From: Chromatiaceae bacterium
GTDB taxonomy: Bacteria; Pseudomonadota; Gammaproteobacteria; Chromatiales; Chromatiaceae
Direction of reading: 5' to 3'
Length of the DNA stretch: 51,467 bases
NCBI GenBank assembly: GCA_025458165.1
Contig: JALOTB010000018.1
Coordinates: forward strand, 1-51,467
How positions within the stretch are numbered: the first letter of the stretch is position 1; every line of letters begins with the position of its first letter. The translations under genes were made by a program, and so were the position numbers. Of this stretch, positions 18,767 through 29,893 are shown in pieces. The notes below the pieces were generated by a model. It was not told where the DNA came from and did not search any database. It was given only the letters and a program-made list of their open reading frames with translations.

Positions 18767-19888
18767 TCAATCGGCTGGGGCACTCAGCCCGGCCAGCGGG
18801 CCCCCGACGTAAACCCCCGGCGCGGTCGCCTGACGGCGCCGGACGCGGTCGCGCTCCTCCAGGCGCTCGAAGAGGTTCAGGACCCAGATCAGACGCTCCT
18901 CCAGCGTGGCCGGACGCCGTGCCGTCTGCCGCGCCGGGCTTGGCGCGGGCGCCGGATGGGCACCGACCGCCTCGACCAGGAACCGCGTCTCCGCGAGTGG
19001 CGGGATGGGCTCCAGCTCCCGCGACCGCAGCGTGGCGAGCAGTGCCAGCGGAAGCAGTTGGGCCTTGCGCCCGGGCGCCACCACGGTGCGCTGGCCCAGG
19101 GCCTGGGCCCCCCGCCGCCCGACCTCGTGGCCGATCTCGGCGTACAGATAGCGCGCCGCCCCGATCCCCGGGCGACAGTCCCGCGGGAGGTTGGCGATAC
19201 CCTGATCGGCGCGCTGGTAAAGCGCCTCGGCGGCGGCGAGGAGACGCCCGACGATCCCGCCGAGCGCAGGGCTCCACGTCGGGTCGGCCAGCCACGCATC
19301 CGGGCCGATCCCCGCCTCGCGCAGCCAGGCGCGCGGCAGATAGAAACGACCGTTGGCGGCATCCTCGGCAACGTCACGCGCGATGTTAGAGAGCTGCATC
19401 GCCACACCGAGGTCACAGGCGCGGGCGATCAGCGCAGGCTCGCGCACCCCCATCAGGAGCGCCATCATCGCCCCGACCGTGCCCGCGACCCGCGCCGAGT
19501 AGGCATAGACCCCCGACAGGTCTTCATACTGGCGTCCCTCGGCGTCCCAGGCAAAGCCCTCGATCAGTGCGTCGAGCAGGGCCCGGGGGATAGCGAACCG
19601 ATGGACCACCTCGGCGAGCGCCCGATCCGCCGCGAGCGGCCGCGGACGCCCCGAGTAGACGCCATCGAGCCGGCTCCTGAGGGCCACCAGGGCCTCGCGT
19701 GGCCGCGCGGCCAGGTCGATCTCATCGTCGGCGATGCGGCAGAAGGCGTAGAGGGCGGTGGCCGGCTCGCGCACCCGCCGCGGAAGCAGGAAGGACGCGG
19801 CGTAGAACGAGCGCGACCCGCCGCAGAGGAGCGAGCGACAGGCGGCCAGATCGGCGGCGGCTGTTGATTCAGGCGAAGGCAGTGACAT
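18767..19888 (-). CDS. crtB: Phytoene synthase CrtB
   Basis: A 373-aa squalene/phytoene synthase family enzyme that condenses two geranylgeranyl-PP into phytoene. The first Asp-rich motif is ADDEIDLAAR (53-62) and the second is NIARDVAEDAANGRFYLP; YAFCRIADD is also typical. The C-terminal ~60 residues (ERLIWVLNLFERLEERDRVRRRQ) form an extension seen in some proteobacterial CrtB. The ATG at 19888 overlaps the crtI end by 20 nt, so crtI-crtB are cotranscribed. Confidence 0.93.
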   Translation of the reverse strand: MSLPSPESTAAADLAACRSLLCGGSRSFYAASFLLPRRVREPATALYAFCRIADDEIDLAARPREALVALRSRLDGVYSGRPRPLAADRALAEVVHRFAIPRALLDALIEGFAWDAEGRQYEDLSGVYAYSARVAGTVGAMMALLMGVREPALIARACDLGVAMQLSNIARDVAEDAANGRFYLPRAWLREAGIGPDAWLADPTWSPALGGIVGRLLAAAEALYQRADQGIANLPRDCRPGIGAARYLYAEIGHEVGRRGAQALGQRTVVAPGRKAQLLPLALLATLRSRELEPIPPLAETRFLVEAVGAHPAPAPSPARQTARRPATLEERLIWVLNLFERLEERDRVRRRQATAPGVYVGGPLAGLSAPAD

Positions 19889-21398
19889 CGGGCACCACGC
19901 GATCTAGGACACGGGCGGATGACAGGACGCCGGGCACTCCGGCACCGGGATGGGTGCCGGCGCCGACCAGGTAGAGATGGCGGACCTCTTCGCTGCGGTT
20001 GTGCGGGCGGAACCAGGCGCTCTGCCAGAGCACCGGCTCCAGGCTGAATCCCGCCCCCTTGTAGGAGAGCAGCCGGTGCTTGAAGTCGAGCGGCGTGCTG
20101 ACCCGCGACGTCACCAGGTTCTCACTCAGCGCCGGCAGCAGGCTCCCCTCCAGGTAACGCGCGACCGCGGCGCGGTAGGGCTCGGCCTCGGCCTCCCAGT
20201 CCGTCCCGCTGTCCAGATGCGGCACCGGGGCCAGTGCGTAGAAGGTGTCGCAGCCCGCGGGCGCGAGCGAGGGATCGGTCGCCGTCGGCCGATGCAGGTA
20301 GAGGCTGAAGTCCTTGGCCAGGACCTTGCGGTGGAAGATGTCTTGGAGCAGCTCGCGGTAGCGCGGCCCCATCAGGATGGTGTGGTGGAGCACGTCCGGG
20401 TACCGGCGGCGGGTGCCGAAGTACCAGATGAAGAGCCCGTTGGAGTAGCGGGAGCGCTCGACGCGCCGGTCGGTCCAGCGCCGGCGGGGCGTCTTGGCGA
20501 GTAGGTGGCGATAGGTCCAGGCGGCGTCGGCGTTGGACACCACCAGGTCCGCGGTAATCTCCTCGCCGTCGGAGAGGCAAACGCCGCGCGCGCGCCCGTC
20601 GTCGACCAGGATGTCCGCCACCTCCGCCCCACAACGGACCGCGTTGCCCTGCCCCTCGATCAGGCTCACCAGACCGCGCACCAGGGTCCCGGTGCCGCCC
20701 ATGGCCGAATGCACCCCCCAGCGGCGCTCCAGGAATGAGATCAGGGCGTAGATCGAGGTGACCGAGAAGGGGTTGCCGCCGATCAGGAGCGGATGGAAGG
20801 ACAGCACCGCGCGCAGCCGAGGGTCCTTGATGTAGGAGGACACCAGGCTGTAGACGGAGCGGTGGCTCTGCAGCCGGACCATCTGCGGGACGATACGCGC
20901 CATGTCCATCAGCGAGCCGAAGGGGACATGCCCAAGCTGCTCGAATCCGACGCGGAAGATCGCCTCGCTCTGGCGCATGAAGCCTTCGTAGCCGGCGAGG
21001 TCCTCGGGGGCGAAGCGGCGGACCTCGGCGCGGATCGCCTCCCGGTCGCCGCTGTAGTCGAAGTGCGCGCCGTCGTCGAAGCGGATGCGGTAGAAGGGCT
21101 CCATCAGCCGCAGATCGATCTCCTCGGCGAAGCGGCGCCCGCACAGCGCCCAGAGCTCCTCCAGCAGAAAGGGGGCAGTGACGATGGTCGGGCCAGTGTC
21201 GAAGGTGAAGCCGTCCTGCTCGACGACATAGGCCCGGCCGCCGGGGGCGTCGAGCCGCTCCAGCACGGTCACCCGAAACCCGCGCGCCCCGAGCCGCACC
21301 GCCGCGGCGAGCCCGCCAAAGCCGCTGCCGATCACCACCGCATGCGGCTTGGGGCCGGTGCCGAGCGACCGGGCGACCTTAGGGGGAGGCTGTGTCAA
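19869..21398 (-). CDS. crtI: Phytoene desaturase CrtI
   Basis: A 509-aa FAD-dependent desaturase that converts phytoene toward neurosporene or lycopene. FAD fold AVVIGSGFGGLAAAVRLG (20-37) with ERLDAPGGRAYV, FDTGPTIVTAP, and the C-terminal signature LYLVGAGTHPGAGVPGVLSSARV. The start is TTG 21398 with AAGGG 10 nt upstream; no in-frame ATG fits better. A perfect TATAAT and a TGT-N12-ACA box lie just upstream. The number of desaturation steps cannot be read from sequence by eye. Confidence 0.94.
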   Translation of the reverse strand: MTQPPPKVARSLGTGPKPHAVVIGSGFGGLAAAVRLGARGFRVTVLERLDAPGGRAYVVEQDGFTFDTGPTIVTAPFLLEELWALCGRRFAEEIDLRLMEPFYRIRFDDGAHFDYSGDREAIRAEVRRFAPEDLAGYEGFMRQSEAIFRVGFEQLGHVPFGSLMDMARIVPQMVRLQSHRSVYSLVSSYIKDPRLRAVLSFHPLLIGGNPFSVTSIYALISFLERRWGVHSAMGGTGTLVRGLVSLIEGQGNAVRCGAEVADILVDDGRARGVCLSDGEEITADLVVSNADAAWTYRHLLAKTPRRRWTDRRVERSRYSNGLFIWYFGTRRRYPDVLHHTILMGPRYRELLQDIFHRKVLAKDFSLYLHRPTATDPSLAPAGCDTFYALAPVPHLDSGTDWEAEAEPYRAAVARYLEGSLLPALSENLVTSRVSTPLDFKHRLLSYKGAGFSLEPVLWQSAWFRPHNRSEEVRHLYLVGAGTHPGAGVPGVLSSARVLDRVVPDVTAFA

Positions 21399-21417
21399 CT
21401 TGGCGATACCCTTTGAA

Positions 21418-21435
21418 TGTCAATTACGGTTGACA
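21418..21435. promoter_or_regulatory. PpsR/CrtJ-type operator TGT-N12-ACA before crtI
   Basis: TGTCAATTACGGTTGACA matches the published PpsR/CrtJ consensus TGTN12ACA, with extended inverted symmetry TGTCAA/TTGACA. It lies between the -10 hexamer and the crtI start, a repressing position. A half-matching box (TGTCAACTTGGCGATACC) is at 21393-21410, close enough for cooperative binding. No ppsR gene is in the window. Confidence 0.65.
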
Positions 21436-21440
21436 TTATA
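21435..21440 (-). promoter_or_regulatory. Consensus -10 hexamer TATAAT of the crtI promoter
   Basis: The minus strand carries a perfect TATAAT. A -35 at the usual distance is poor (TGCACA or CACACC). The predicted start site lies inside the PpsR-type box, about 30 nt before the TTG start. Confidence 0.55.
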
Positions 21441-21721
21441 GCAGCTCTCTCCGCTCGGGTGTGCACCTGAGATGGGTCTCGTGCATCCCCGTCGCCCTCC
21501 CCGGCCTGGGCCCGAAACGCCCCCCCGGAATGTCTCGGCGAGACCGAGATGCTGTTTCGCAACATGTTGGAATTCCGCCCTCAGATCAATGACATATCCG
21601 GCTCATAGCTGATCTTTAGTTTCAGGTATCAACGTCAGAAGCATGAATAAAAAGAATTTTTGTTGACAAGCGCTGCGTCTGGGCTCATGGTTGACTTACA
21701 ACAAGAGGAGGGGGTACCAGC

Positions 21722-22075
21722 ATGCTCAACCAATGCCCGTCCGCCACCGCAGACCGTAAACCGATCGCGCGCAGGCTGGGTGCGTCACCCGGATGGGAGC
21801 GCCCACGTTTCCTGTCGGAGCCCGAGGCGGCGGCCTATCTCGGGGTGTCCCTCGCCAGTCTCGCCGAGCTCAGGCTGCGCGACTTGGAGCTGATCGCCCG
21901 CGGCTCCGCACCCCAAGGCCCGCCGGCCCTATGGCGCGGTATGCGCTGGTCCTATGTGACGGAGACGCTCGACGAGTGGCGTGACCGCAAGGAGTCCCGC
22001 CGGCCGAGCGCCGAGGCCGGGCGGGCGCCCGCCACCACGGCCTGGATCTACCGGCGGCCGATCCGCTGGGGTTAG
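21722..22075 (+). CDS. Small AlpA/excisionase-type helix-turn-helix protein
   Basis: A 117-aa protein. Residues 28-85 (RFLSEPEAAAYLGVSLASLAEL through RWSYVTETLDEWRD) fit the MerR-like HTH_17 fold found in AlpA and excisionases. Tails on both sides are basic. The RBS is strong (GAGGAGGGGG, 7 nt before ATG). No integrase or phage gene is nearby, so an excisionase role is unlikely; as the divergent neighbour of crtI it may regulate pigment genes, which is inference. Confidence 0.65.
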   Translation: MLNQCPSATADRKPIARRLGASPGWERPRFLSEPEAAAYLGVSLASLAELRLRDLELIARGSAPQGPPALWRGMRWSYVTETLDEWRDRKESRRPSAEAGRAPATTAWIYRRPIRWG

Positions 22076-22115
22076 CTCCCGCCCGGCTCCCAGGGCGCTC
22101 CGCAGGGGGGTTCAC

Positions 22116-22445
22116 ATGAGTGCGATACGCGACCGCCGACAGCCACCGAGCTCGACCCCAGTGGGGTTGGACAGCCTTTCAGCGAGCGGCGGCGGCGGGC
22201 GCCTGTCTGGACCTGCCCCACTGCAGCGGGTGCGGTTCTGGTGCCGGATCTTGAGTCACTGGCGCCAGACCCGCGGGCCGCGCGTCCCGGCGAGCCTAGT
22301 CATGGCCCTCGCCGAGGCGGAATGCGCCGCCGCCCTGGCCGAGCTCGCCGGCTCCGGCGGCTCGGCGGCCCCGAGCGCCGGGGCATTGGACGCCGCCCTG
22401 GAACGGGTCCGCCGCAAGGCCTCGGGCACGCGCACCCCAGCTTAG
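22116..22445 (+). CDS. Uncharacterised 109-aa protein
   Basis: Unrecognised. The ATG at 22116 has GGGGGG 5 nt upstream and lies 40 nt after the HTH gene. The first ~35 residues are Ser/Gly/Pro-rich and probably disordered; then VRFWCRILSHWRQTRGPRVP, followed by an Ala/Glu-rich helix (MALAEAECAAALAELAG) and ALDAALERVRRKASG. Probable cotranscription with the HTH gene is the only context. Confidence 0.5.
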   Translation: MSAIRDRRQPPSSTPVGLDSLSASGGGGRLSGPAPLQRVRFWCRILSHWRQTRGPRVPASLVMALAEAECAAALAELAGSGGSAAPSAGALDAALERVRRKASGTRTPA

Positions 22446-22466
22446 CCAACCCGTCCCCGCCGGACC

Positions 22467-24917
22467 TCAGTCGTCAGCAGGCGTCAATGCCCCTTCGCCG
22501 TCCATCGGACGGAGGATCAAGGCCCCGATCTGCGCGCCCGCGGGGGGCCCGTCCCACGGCCAGGGGTGGGTCCGGCCATCGAGCCAGTCGTCGAGCTGAT
22601 CGGCGCGGTAAGGCGAGAAGCGGTGCCCCGACTGCCCGAGGGCCAAGGTCCCTCCGGTCCCACCCCAGTCACCCGGGGTGAAGACCACGCGCAGAGTTGG
22701 CACGAACACGGCCTCTCCCGGGGCAAGGAGCGAGGCCTTCATGACGTTCACCGTATGCTCGTCGCCCCCGACCGGGATCGGTCCCAGGCGAAACAGCCCA
22801 CCGAGCAGGGGCACCCCGTCGAAGGCGTGGGGAAAGCTCACCGACAGCAGCCGGTCGAGGCGCTGCCCGCCCCGCTCAGGCTGGGTCCGGTCGAGCTCGG
22901 CCTTGGCCGCGCGCAGCGCGCGCGCCCAGACGTGGGCCTGCCCCTCGACCTCGGCCGTCCGAACGTCATCCCAGAAACTGGACTCACCGGAGTACACCGC
23001 CGCGTCGAGCGCGTTGTAGCTCAGGCTCGCAATGGCAAGCAGGGCGGGCAGGTCGTCACCGAGCTCGTCGCCGAACAGGGCCTCGAACAGTGCCAGGCGC
23101 AAGAGCACGAAGAGCGCCGCCGCCCGCCGGTCGCCCTCAAAGCGACCGTCCCAACCCATCAGGTACTCGTCGGCGATCCGCCGCGCCTCGGGGTCGATCA
23201 CCCGAATCTCCGGCCCGAGGCGAGTCAGGGCCTCCTGGTAATCGCGCGCCTGCGGGCTGAGGCGATCGAGCTGCATCTCGGCGAAGTCATCGGCCGTGAG
23301 CTCACCCCGCCGGCCAAGTAGCTCCTCGATCCGGCGTGCCCGGTAGGGCGCCATCCAAGAGCTGGTGATGTGCACCGGGTGCTGGGCCGGGACGGTGCGG
23401 TTGTTGGCCGTAATCAGTGCATAGCCCGGCGGATTGACGAGACCGGGGTTGTCGTCCGCGGGGACATAGCCCGACCAGCCGTAGCCGCCCTCCCAGCCGG
23501 GGGCCGGGAAGGCACCGAGCCCCCGCCCGCGCTCAGGCAATGCCCCGGTGACCCGCCAGCCGATCCCGCCGTCGCGATGGACGACCATCAGGTTGAAGGC
23601 GGCACGGCGGATCTCGAGCCCGGCCGACAGGGCGTCGTCGAGGGTGGCTGCGGTATTGAGCCGATGCGCCCCGACCAGACCGCGGTCGGGGACATCGAGC
23701 GTGGAGCGCAGCGCGAGCAGATAGGGAGTCTGCGGGTCGCGCAGGTCAATCGCGGTGCCGGTGGCCTCGCCGAGGACCTCGTTGATGATGACGCCATGGC
23801 TGGTGCGGCGAATCGCGATGCGGACCGGATCGGCTCCGCGCACTCGGATCTCCTCGTCGCGGGAGATGATGGTCTCGCGGGCGCCGCCCGGACGGTCGAC
23901 CTCGGCCCCCGCGGCAGAGACGCGTTCGATGAACAGGTCCTGGTTGTCGGCCATCACGGTCGTGAAACCCCAGGCCAGGTCTCGGTTGTGACCGATGAGC
24001 ACGAAGGGCACGCCGGGCAGGCTGACGCCGGCGGCGTGCAGCTCCGGTGCGCGCAGCTCCAGCTCGTACCAGATCGACGGCACCGTGGGCGCCAGGTGGG
24101 GGTCGTTCGCAAGGAGGGCACCCCCGCCGGTCCGCGGGCCGTTCACCGCCCAGCCATTGCTGGCCGCTCCGGGCCCGGGCAGTCCGAAGCGCGCGGGCAG
24201 CGCGAGCAGGTCATCCAAGGCGCTGACGAGCTTGCCCGCATTGGCCGGCAGCCCGGCCGCCGCGACCGCGGCGGGGATCCCCTCGTCGACCGGAAAGAGC
24301 TCGGTCGCCCGCGCCGCGCCGACACGCGCGGCGAGGCGCAGGAAGGCAAGCTCCTCGCGCAGGTTGAACGACAAGATCCAGGCCATGTACTCGCCGATGG
24401 CCAGGCTGTCCTCGGGCCGCCAAGGGGCTGGCTCGAAGCGGGCGATTAGGTATTCGAGCGGCAGTCGGCCGCGCGCCGCGGCCTGATAGGCATTGACCCC
24501 CGCGGCATAGGCGGCGAGGAGATCCTGGTACTCGCGCCCGAGGGCGGCGAGGGTGTCCCCGGCTGCCTGACCCAGGCCGAGGGTACGGAACAGCCGATCC
24601 GCGGGGACGGCATCGACGCCCAGCACCTCGGCCAGCTCGCCCTTTGCCAGCCGGCGCATCATGTCCATCTGCCACATGCGCTCGGCGGCGGTGAGATAGC
24701 CCTGGGCGAAGAGCAGGTCGGCGAGGCCCTCGGCCTCGACGCTCGGCACCGCGTGGGGTCCGTAGCGCACCGTCACCGGCGACTGGAGGCCGGCGAGCAC
24801 CAGCTCTCCCCCGTAAGTCGGCTCCGCCCGCTTAGCGGACGCATACAGCAAGGCCCCACCGACCAGGAAGAGCGCGAGCAACAGGACGACGGCAGCGAGG
24901 AAGATACGGCGCAGCAT
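22467..24917 (-). CDS. Penicillin acylase family NTN hydrolase (acyl-homoserine lactone acylase-like)
   Basis: An 816-aa precursor. N-terminal hydrophobic anchor or signal (5-27), alpha chain, spacer, then the autocatalytic site with nucleophile S253 in AASNGWAVNGP, followed by GGALLANDPHLAPTVPSIWYE, HNRDLAWGFTTVMADNQD and a C-terminal GDEHTVNVMK. After self-cleavage Ser253 is the N-terminal catalytic residue. Substrates in this family include acyl-homoserine lactones, cyclic lipopeptides and beta-lactam side chains; the substrate here cannot be told. The ATG at 24917 has AGGG 5 nt upstream. Confidence 0.88.
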   Translation of the reverse strand: MLRRIFLAAVVLLLALFLVGGALLYASAKRAEPTYGGELVLAGLQSPVTVRYGPHAVPSVEAEGLADLLFAQGYLTAAERMWQMDMMRRLAKGELAEVLGVDAVPADRLFRTLGLGQAAGDTLAALGREYQDLLAAYAAGVNAYQAAARGRLPLEYLIARFEPAPWRPEDSLAIGEYMAWILSFNLREELAFLRLAARVGAARATELFPVDEGIPAAVAAAGLPANAGKLVSALDDLLALPARFGLPGPGAASNGWAVNGPRTGGGALLANDPHLAPTVPSIWYELELRAPELHAAGVSLPGVPFVLIGHNRDLAWGFTTVMADNQDLFIERVSAAGAEVDRPGGARETIISRDEEIRVRGADPVRIAIRRTSHGVIINEVLGEATGTAIDLRDPQTPYLLALRSTLDVPDRGLVGAHRLNTAATLDDALSAGLEIRRAAFNLMVVHRDGGIGWRVTGALPERGRGLGAFPAPGWEGGYGWSGYVPADDNPGLVNPPGYALITANNRTVPAQHPVHITSSWMAPYRARRIEELLGRRGELTADDFAEMQLDRLSPQARDYQEALTRLGPEIRVIDPEARRIADEYLMGWDGRFEGDRRAAALFVLLRLALFEALFGDELGDDLPALLAIASLSYNALDAAVYSGESSFWDDVRTAEVEGQAHVWARALRAAKAELDRTQPERGGQRLDRLLSVSFPHAFDGVPLLGGLFRLGPIPVGGDEHTVNVMKASLLAPGEAVFVPTLRVVFTPGDWGGTGGTLALGQSGHRFSPYRADQLDDWLDGRTHPWPWDGPPAGAQIGALILRPMDGEGALTPADD

Positions 24918-25017
24918 GCGAACCCTGACGGGTAGGGGCAAAGGGCGTCAGGGAAGCACGCCTTCCCCGCCTTGTCTATCGGATCTCGCGGGCACAGGCT
25001 GCTCCCCCACCGGGGCC

Positions 25018-25045
25018 TTAACCGACCGACGCGCTCGGATACAAT
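25018..25045 (+). promoter_or_regulatory. Possible sigma-70 promoter for the YgiQ gene
   Basis: TTAACC-N16-TACAAT lies in the 156-bp divergent gap, 29 nt before the ATG. Four and five of six consensus bases match, respectively. Confidence 0.4.
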
Positions 25046-25073
25046 CGGGCGGGAGCCACACGAGCCCTCCGCC

Positions 25074-27200
<2,127 letters not shown>

Positions 27201-27873
27201 GGGCGCCCCCGTGTGGATCGGCCGTGCTCGTCACAGGCGTACGCTCACCAGGGGCGGCCCCCTGGGGGAAACGCTGAAGCATCCAACGCCTCCCGTCCGG
27301 GGCACCAAGCCCCCCGCGTCAAGCGCCCAAGCAGTCGACTCTGAGGGTATCAGGGCGTTGGTTGGGCACTTGAAGTCGCGGCACGTCCCCGTGCCGCACA
27401 AGCACCCTGAGGGGTTTCCGGGACCCTCTCGGGCGAGACCGACGGCAGCACTCGGGAGACGCTGCGGTCGTCCTTGTCCGCGGCCCCGAGGCCTGCTGTG
27501 AATTGCCCCGCGCTTGCCCCACTCTGGGGCACTAGGCGTGAACCTGTTTCGGGGGGCGCCGTCTAATCGGTAGACAGGCGCGTTAGAACAACACACAAGC
27601 GCGCTGGAGCGGCGGGCAAGGAGCCGCGGCAAGGCGCGCACCAGGACGGGGCAAAGTCGACGTCTTTTGGCATCAGGGTCCGCCGTGCGCCTCGATCTGA
27701 GGCAAGTCGATGTCCATGGCGGGGCATCAGGCAGGGTGGCGCGGACTTTGCTTTAATGACTGGCAAGTGTTCTTTTCGCTCGCCGCGTAGATTCCGTGCG
27801 CTCCGCCTCCCCCCAGCATTGGGGGAGGGCTGGCCTGACCCAGTACGACCAGAATTCGAGTGAGGTGCCCCTT
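27201..27873. other. 673-bp gene-free region with several hairpins
   Basis: No open frame here has convincing protein character. Visible structure: CCAGGGG/CCCCTGG hairpin (27248-27265) just past ygiQ; GCCCCA-CTC-TGGGGC (27516-27530); a bulged 10-bp stem GCGCC-GTCTA-ATCGG-TAGAC-A-GGCGC (27556-27581); and the hairpin before prkA. The stretch 27500-27620 could be transcribed as a structured RNA, but no known family was recognised. Confidence 0.45.
27806..27828 (+). promoter_or_regulatory. Perfect 8-bp hairpin in the prkA leader
   Basis: CCTCCCCC-CAGCATT-GGGGGAGG, 46 nt before the prkA ATG. There is no T-run, so it looks more like a 5'-UTR stability or translation element than a terminator. Confidence 0.45.
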
Positions 27874-29796
27874 ATGTCCATCTTCGAACGTTACCAGGCC
27901 CGCTATGAGTCCTCGCGACAGGAAGTGATGAGCCTGGGCGAATACCTGGAGCTGTGCAAGGCCGACCCGACCGCCTATGCCGGCCCAGCGGAGCGTCTGC
28001 TCCGGGCGATCGGCGAGCCCGAGGTGATCGACACCCGCAACCACCCGCGCTTGAGCCGGATCTTCCAGAACAAGGTCATCAAGCGCTATCCCGCCTTCTC
28101 CGAGTTCTACGGCATGGAGGAATCCATCCAGCACCTGGTCTCCTACTTGAAGCACGCAGCCCAGGGCCTGGAGGAAAAGAAGCAGATCCTCTATCTGCTC
28201 GGCCCCGTCGGCGGCGGCAAGTCTTCCTTGGCCGAGAAGCTCAAAGAGCTGATGCAGGTCGTGCCCTTCTATGCGATCGAGGGCTCACCGGTGTTCGAGT
28301 CCCCGTTGGGGCTCTTCTCCCCGGAGGAGGACGGTCCGATCCTGGAGGAGGACTACGGGATTCAGCGTCGCCACCTGCGCACCGTGATGTCGCCCTGGGC
28401 GGTCAAGCGGCTGCAGGAGTTCAACGGCGACATCACGAAGTTCCGGGTGGTCAAGCTCTACCCCTCGATCCTTGAGCAGGTGGCGATCGCCAAGACCGAG
28501 CCCGGCGACGAGAACAACCAGGACATTTCCTCACTGGTCGGGAAGGTCGACATCCGCCAGCTCGAGCGCTTTGCCCAGCACGACGCCGACGCCTACAGCT
28601 ACTCGGGGGCGCTCTGCCGAGCTAACCAGGGGCTGATGGAGTTCGTCGAGATGTTCAAGGCCCCGATCAAGGTGCTGCATCCGCTGCTGACGGCGACCCA
28701 GGAGGGCAACTACAACGCGACCGAGGGGCTCTCCGCGCTGCCCTTCCAGGGCATCATCCTCGCCCACAGCAACGAGTCGGAGTGGCAATCCTTCCGCAAC
28801 AACAAGAACAACGAGGCCTTCCTCGACCGCGTCTTCATCGTCAAGGTCCCTTACTGCCTGCGGGTCTCGGAGGAGGTCCAGATCTACGACAAGCTGCTGC
28901 GCAACAGCACCCTCGCCCACTCCCCCTGCGCCCCCGGCACCCTACAGATGATGGCCCAGTTCTCCGTGCTCACACGGCTCAAGGAGCCGGAGAACTCCAG
29001 CATCTACTCCAAGATGCGCGTCTACGACGGCGAGAACCTCAAGGACACGGACCCCAAGGCCAAGTCGCTTCAGGAGTACCAGGACTACGCCGGGGTGGAC
29101 GAGGGCATGACCGGGATCTCCACCCGTTTCGCCTTTAAGATCCTCTCCCAGGTCTTCAACTTCGACCACAGCGAGGTGGCCGCCAACCCCGTGCACCTGC
29201 TCTACGTGCTGGAGAAGCAAATCGCGCGCGAGCAGCTCCCGCCCGAGACCCAGGAGCGCTATCTCGGCTTCCTCAAGCAGTACCTCGCCCCGCGTTACGC
29301 GGAGTTCATCGGCAAGGAGCTGCAGACGGCGTATCTGGAGTCTTACGCCGAGTACGGCCAGAACCTGTTCGACCGCTATGTGACCTATGCGGACTACTGG
29401 ATTCAGGACCAGGAGTACCGCGACCCCGACACCGGGGAGATGATGGACCGCGGGGCGCTCAACGCCGAGCTGGAGAAGATCGAGAAGCCCGCGGGGATCT
29501 CCAACCCCAAGGACTTCCGCAACGAGATCGTGAACTTCGTGCTGCGGGCGCGGGCGAACAACGGCGGCGCCAATCCGCGCTGGACCAGCTACGAGAAGCT
29601 CCGCGTGGTGATCGAGAAGAAGATGTTCTCCAGCACCGAGGAGCTGCTGCCAGTCATCTCCTTCAACGCCAAGGCCTCGGCCGATGAGCAGAAGAAGCAC
29701 GACCAGTTCGTCGACCGCATGACCGCCAAGGGCTACACCGCCAAGCAGGTGCGCCTGCTCTCGGAGTGGTACCTGCGGGTGCGCAAGTCGCAGTAG
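27874..29796 (+). CDS. prkA: PrkA serine protein kinase (YeaG family)
   Basis: A 640-aa AAA-type ATPase/kinase: [21 protein letters not shown] start, Walker [17 protein letters not shown] (about 110-118), [19 protein letters not shown], and the conserved [22 protein letters not shown] segment. E. coli YeaG acts with YeaH in nitrogen-starvation and stationary stress; B. subtilis PrkA is a sporulation-related kinase. The RBS GAGGTG lies 7 nt before the ATG. First gene of prkA-yeaH-spoVR. Confidence 0.96.
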   Translation: MSIFERYQARYESSRQEVMSLGEYLELCKADPTAYAGPAERLLRAIGEPEVIDTRNHPRLSRIFQNKVIKRYPAFSEFYGMEESIQHLVSYLKHAAQGLEEKKQILYLLGPVGGGKSSLAEKLKELMQVVPFYAIEGSPVFESPLGLFSPEEDGPILEEDYGIQRRHLRTVMSPWAVKRLQEFNGDITKFRVVKLYPSILEQVAIAKTEPGDENNQDISSLVGKVDIRQLERFAQHDADAYSYSGALCRANQGLMEFVEMFKAPIKVLHPLLTATQEGNYNATEGLSALPFQGIILAHSNESEWQSFRNNKNNEAFLDRVFIVKVPYCLRVSEEVQIYDKLLRNSTLAHSPCAPGTLQMMAQFSVLTRLKEPENSSIYSKMRVYDGENLKDTDPKAKSLQEYQDYAGVDEGMTGISTRFAFKILSQVFNFDHSEVAANPVHLLYVLEKQIAREQLPPETQERYLGFLKQYLAPRYAEFIGKELQTAYLESYAEYGQNLFDRYVTYADYWIQDQEYRDPDTGEMMDRGALNAELEKIEKPAGISNPKDFRNEIVNFVLRARANNGGANPRWTSYEKLRVVIEKKMFSSTEELLPVISFNAKASADEQKKHDQFVDRMTAKGYTAKQVRLLSEWYLRVRKSQ

Positions 29797-29893
29797 GGAC
29801 CGGTCGAGCAGATTCGCGTTTCCCGCGCGGGCGCCTAAGATTTTTTTGAAGGCACCCGATACCCAGGTCGGTCCACCGGGCCGCAGGAGTTGT

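Larger units (their letters stand above)
21399..21721. other. AT-richer regulatory region between crtI and a divergent HTH gene
   Basis: 323 bp without coding potential and clearly richer in A/T than the flanks. It holds the PpsR-type box and TATAAT for crtI, an inverted repeat TCTCGG-CGAGA-CCGAGA (21533-21549), the palindrome CAACATGTTG (21560-21569), and TTGACA at 21663-21668 on the plus strand. No convincing -10 for the divergent gene was found. Confidence 0.6.

Noticed and set aside
21722..22075. Excisionase of an integrated element
   Set aside because: No integrase, attachment-site repeats or tRNA boundary nearby, and the region between crt genes and the NTN hydrolase shows no element ends.
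27556..27581. tRNA D-arm-like sequence (GTCTAATCGGTAGAC)
   Set aside because: No acceptor, anticodon or T-arm can be built around it; kept only as a hairpin.
27231..27641. A 136-codon minus-strand frame in the gap before prkA
   Set aside because: No RBS, no homology-like pattern, mixed Cys/Arg/Pro composition; overlaps hairpins and looks non-coding.
27740..27790. Possible sigma-54 promoter before prkA (CTGGCAAG)
   Set aside because: The -12 element with GC at the required spacing is absent, although homologous operons in E. coli are known to be stress regulated.
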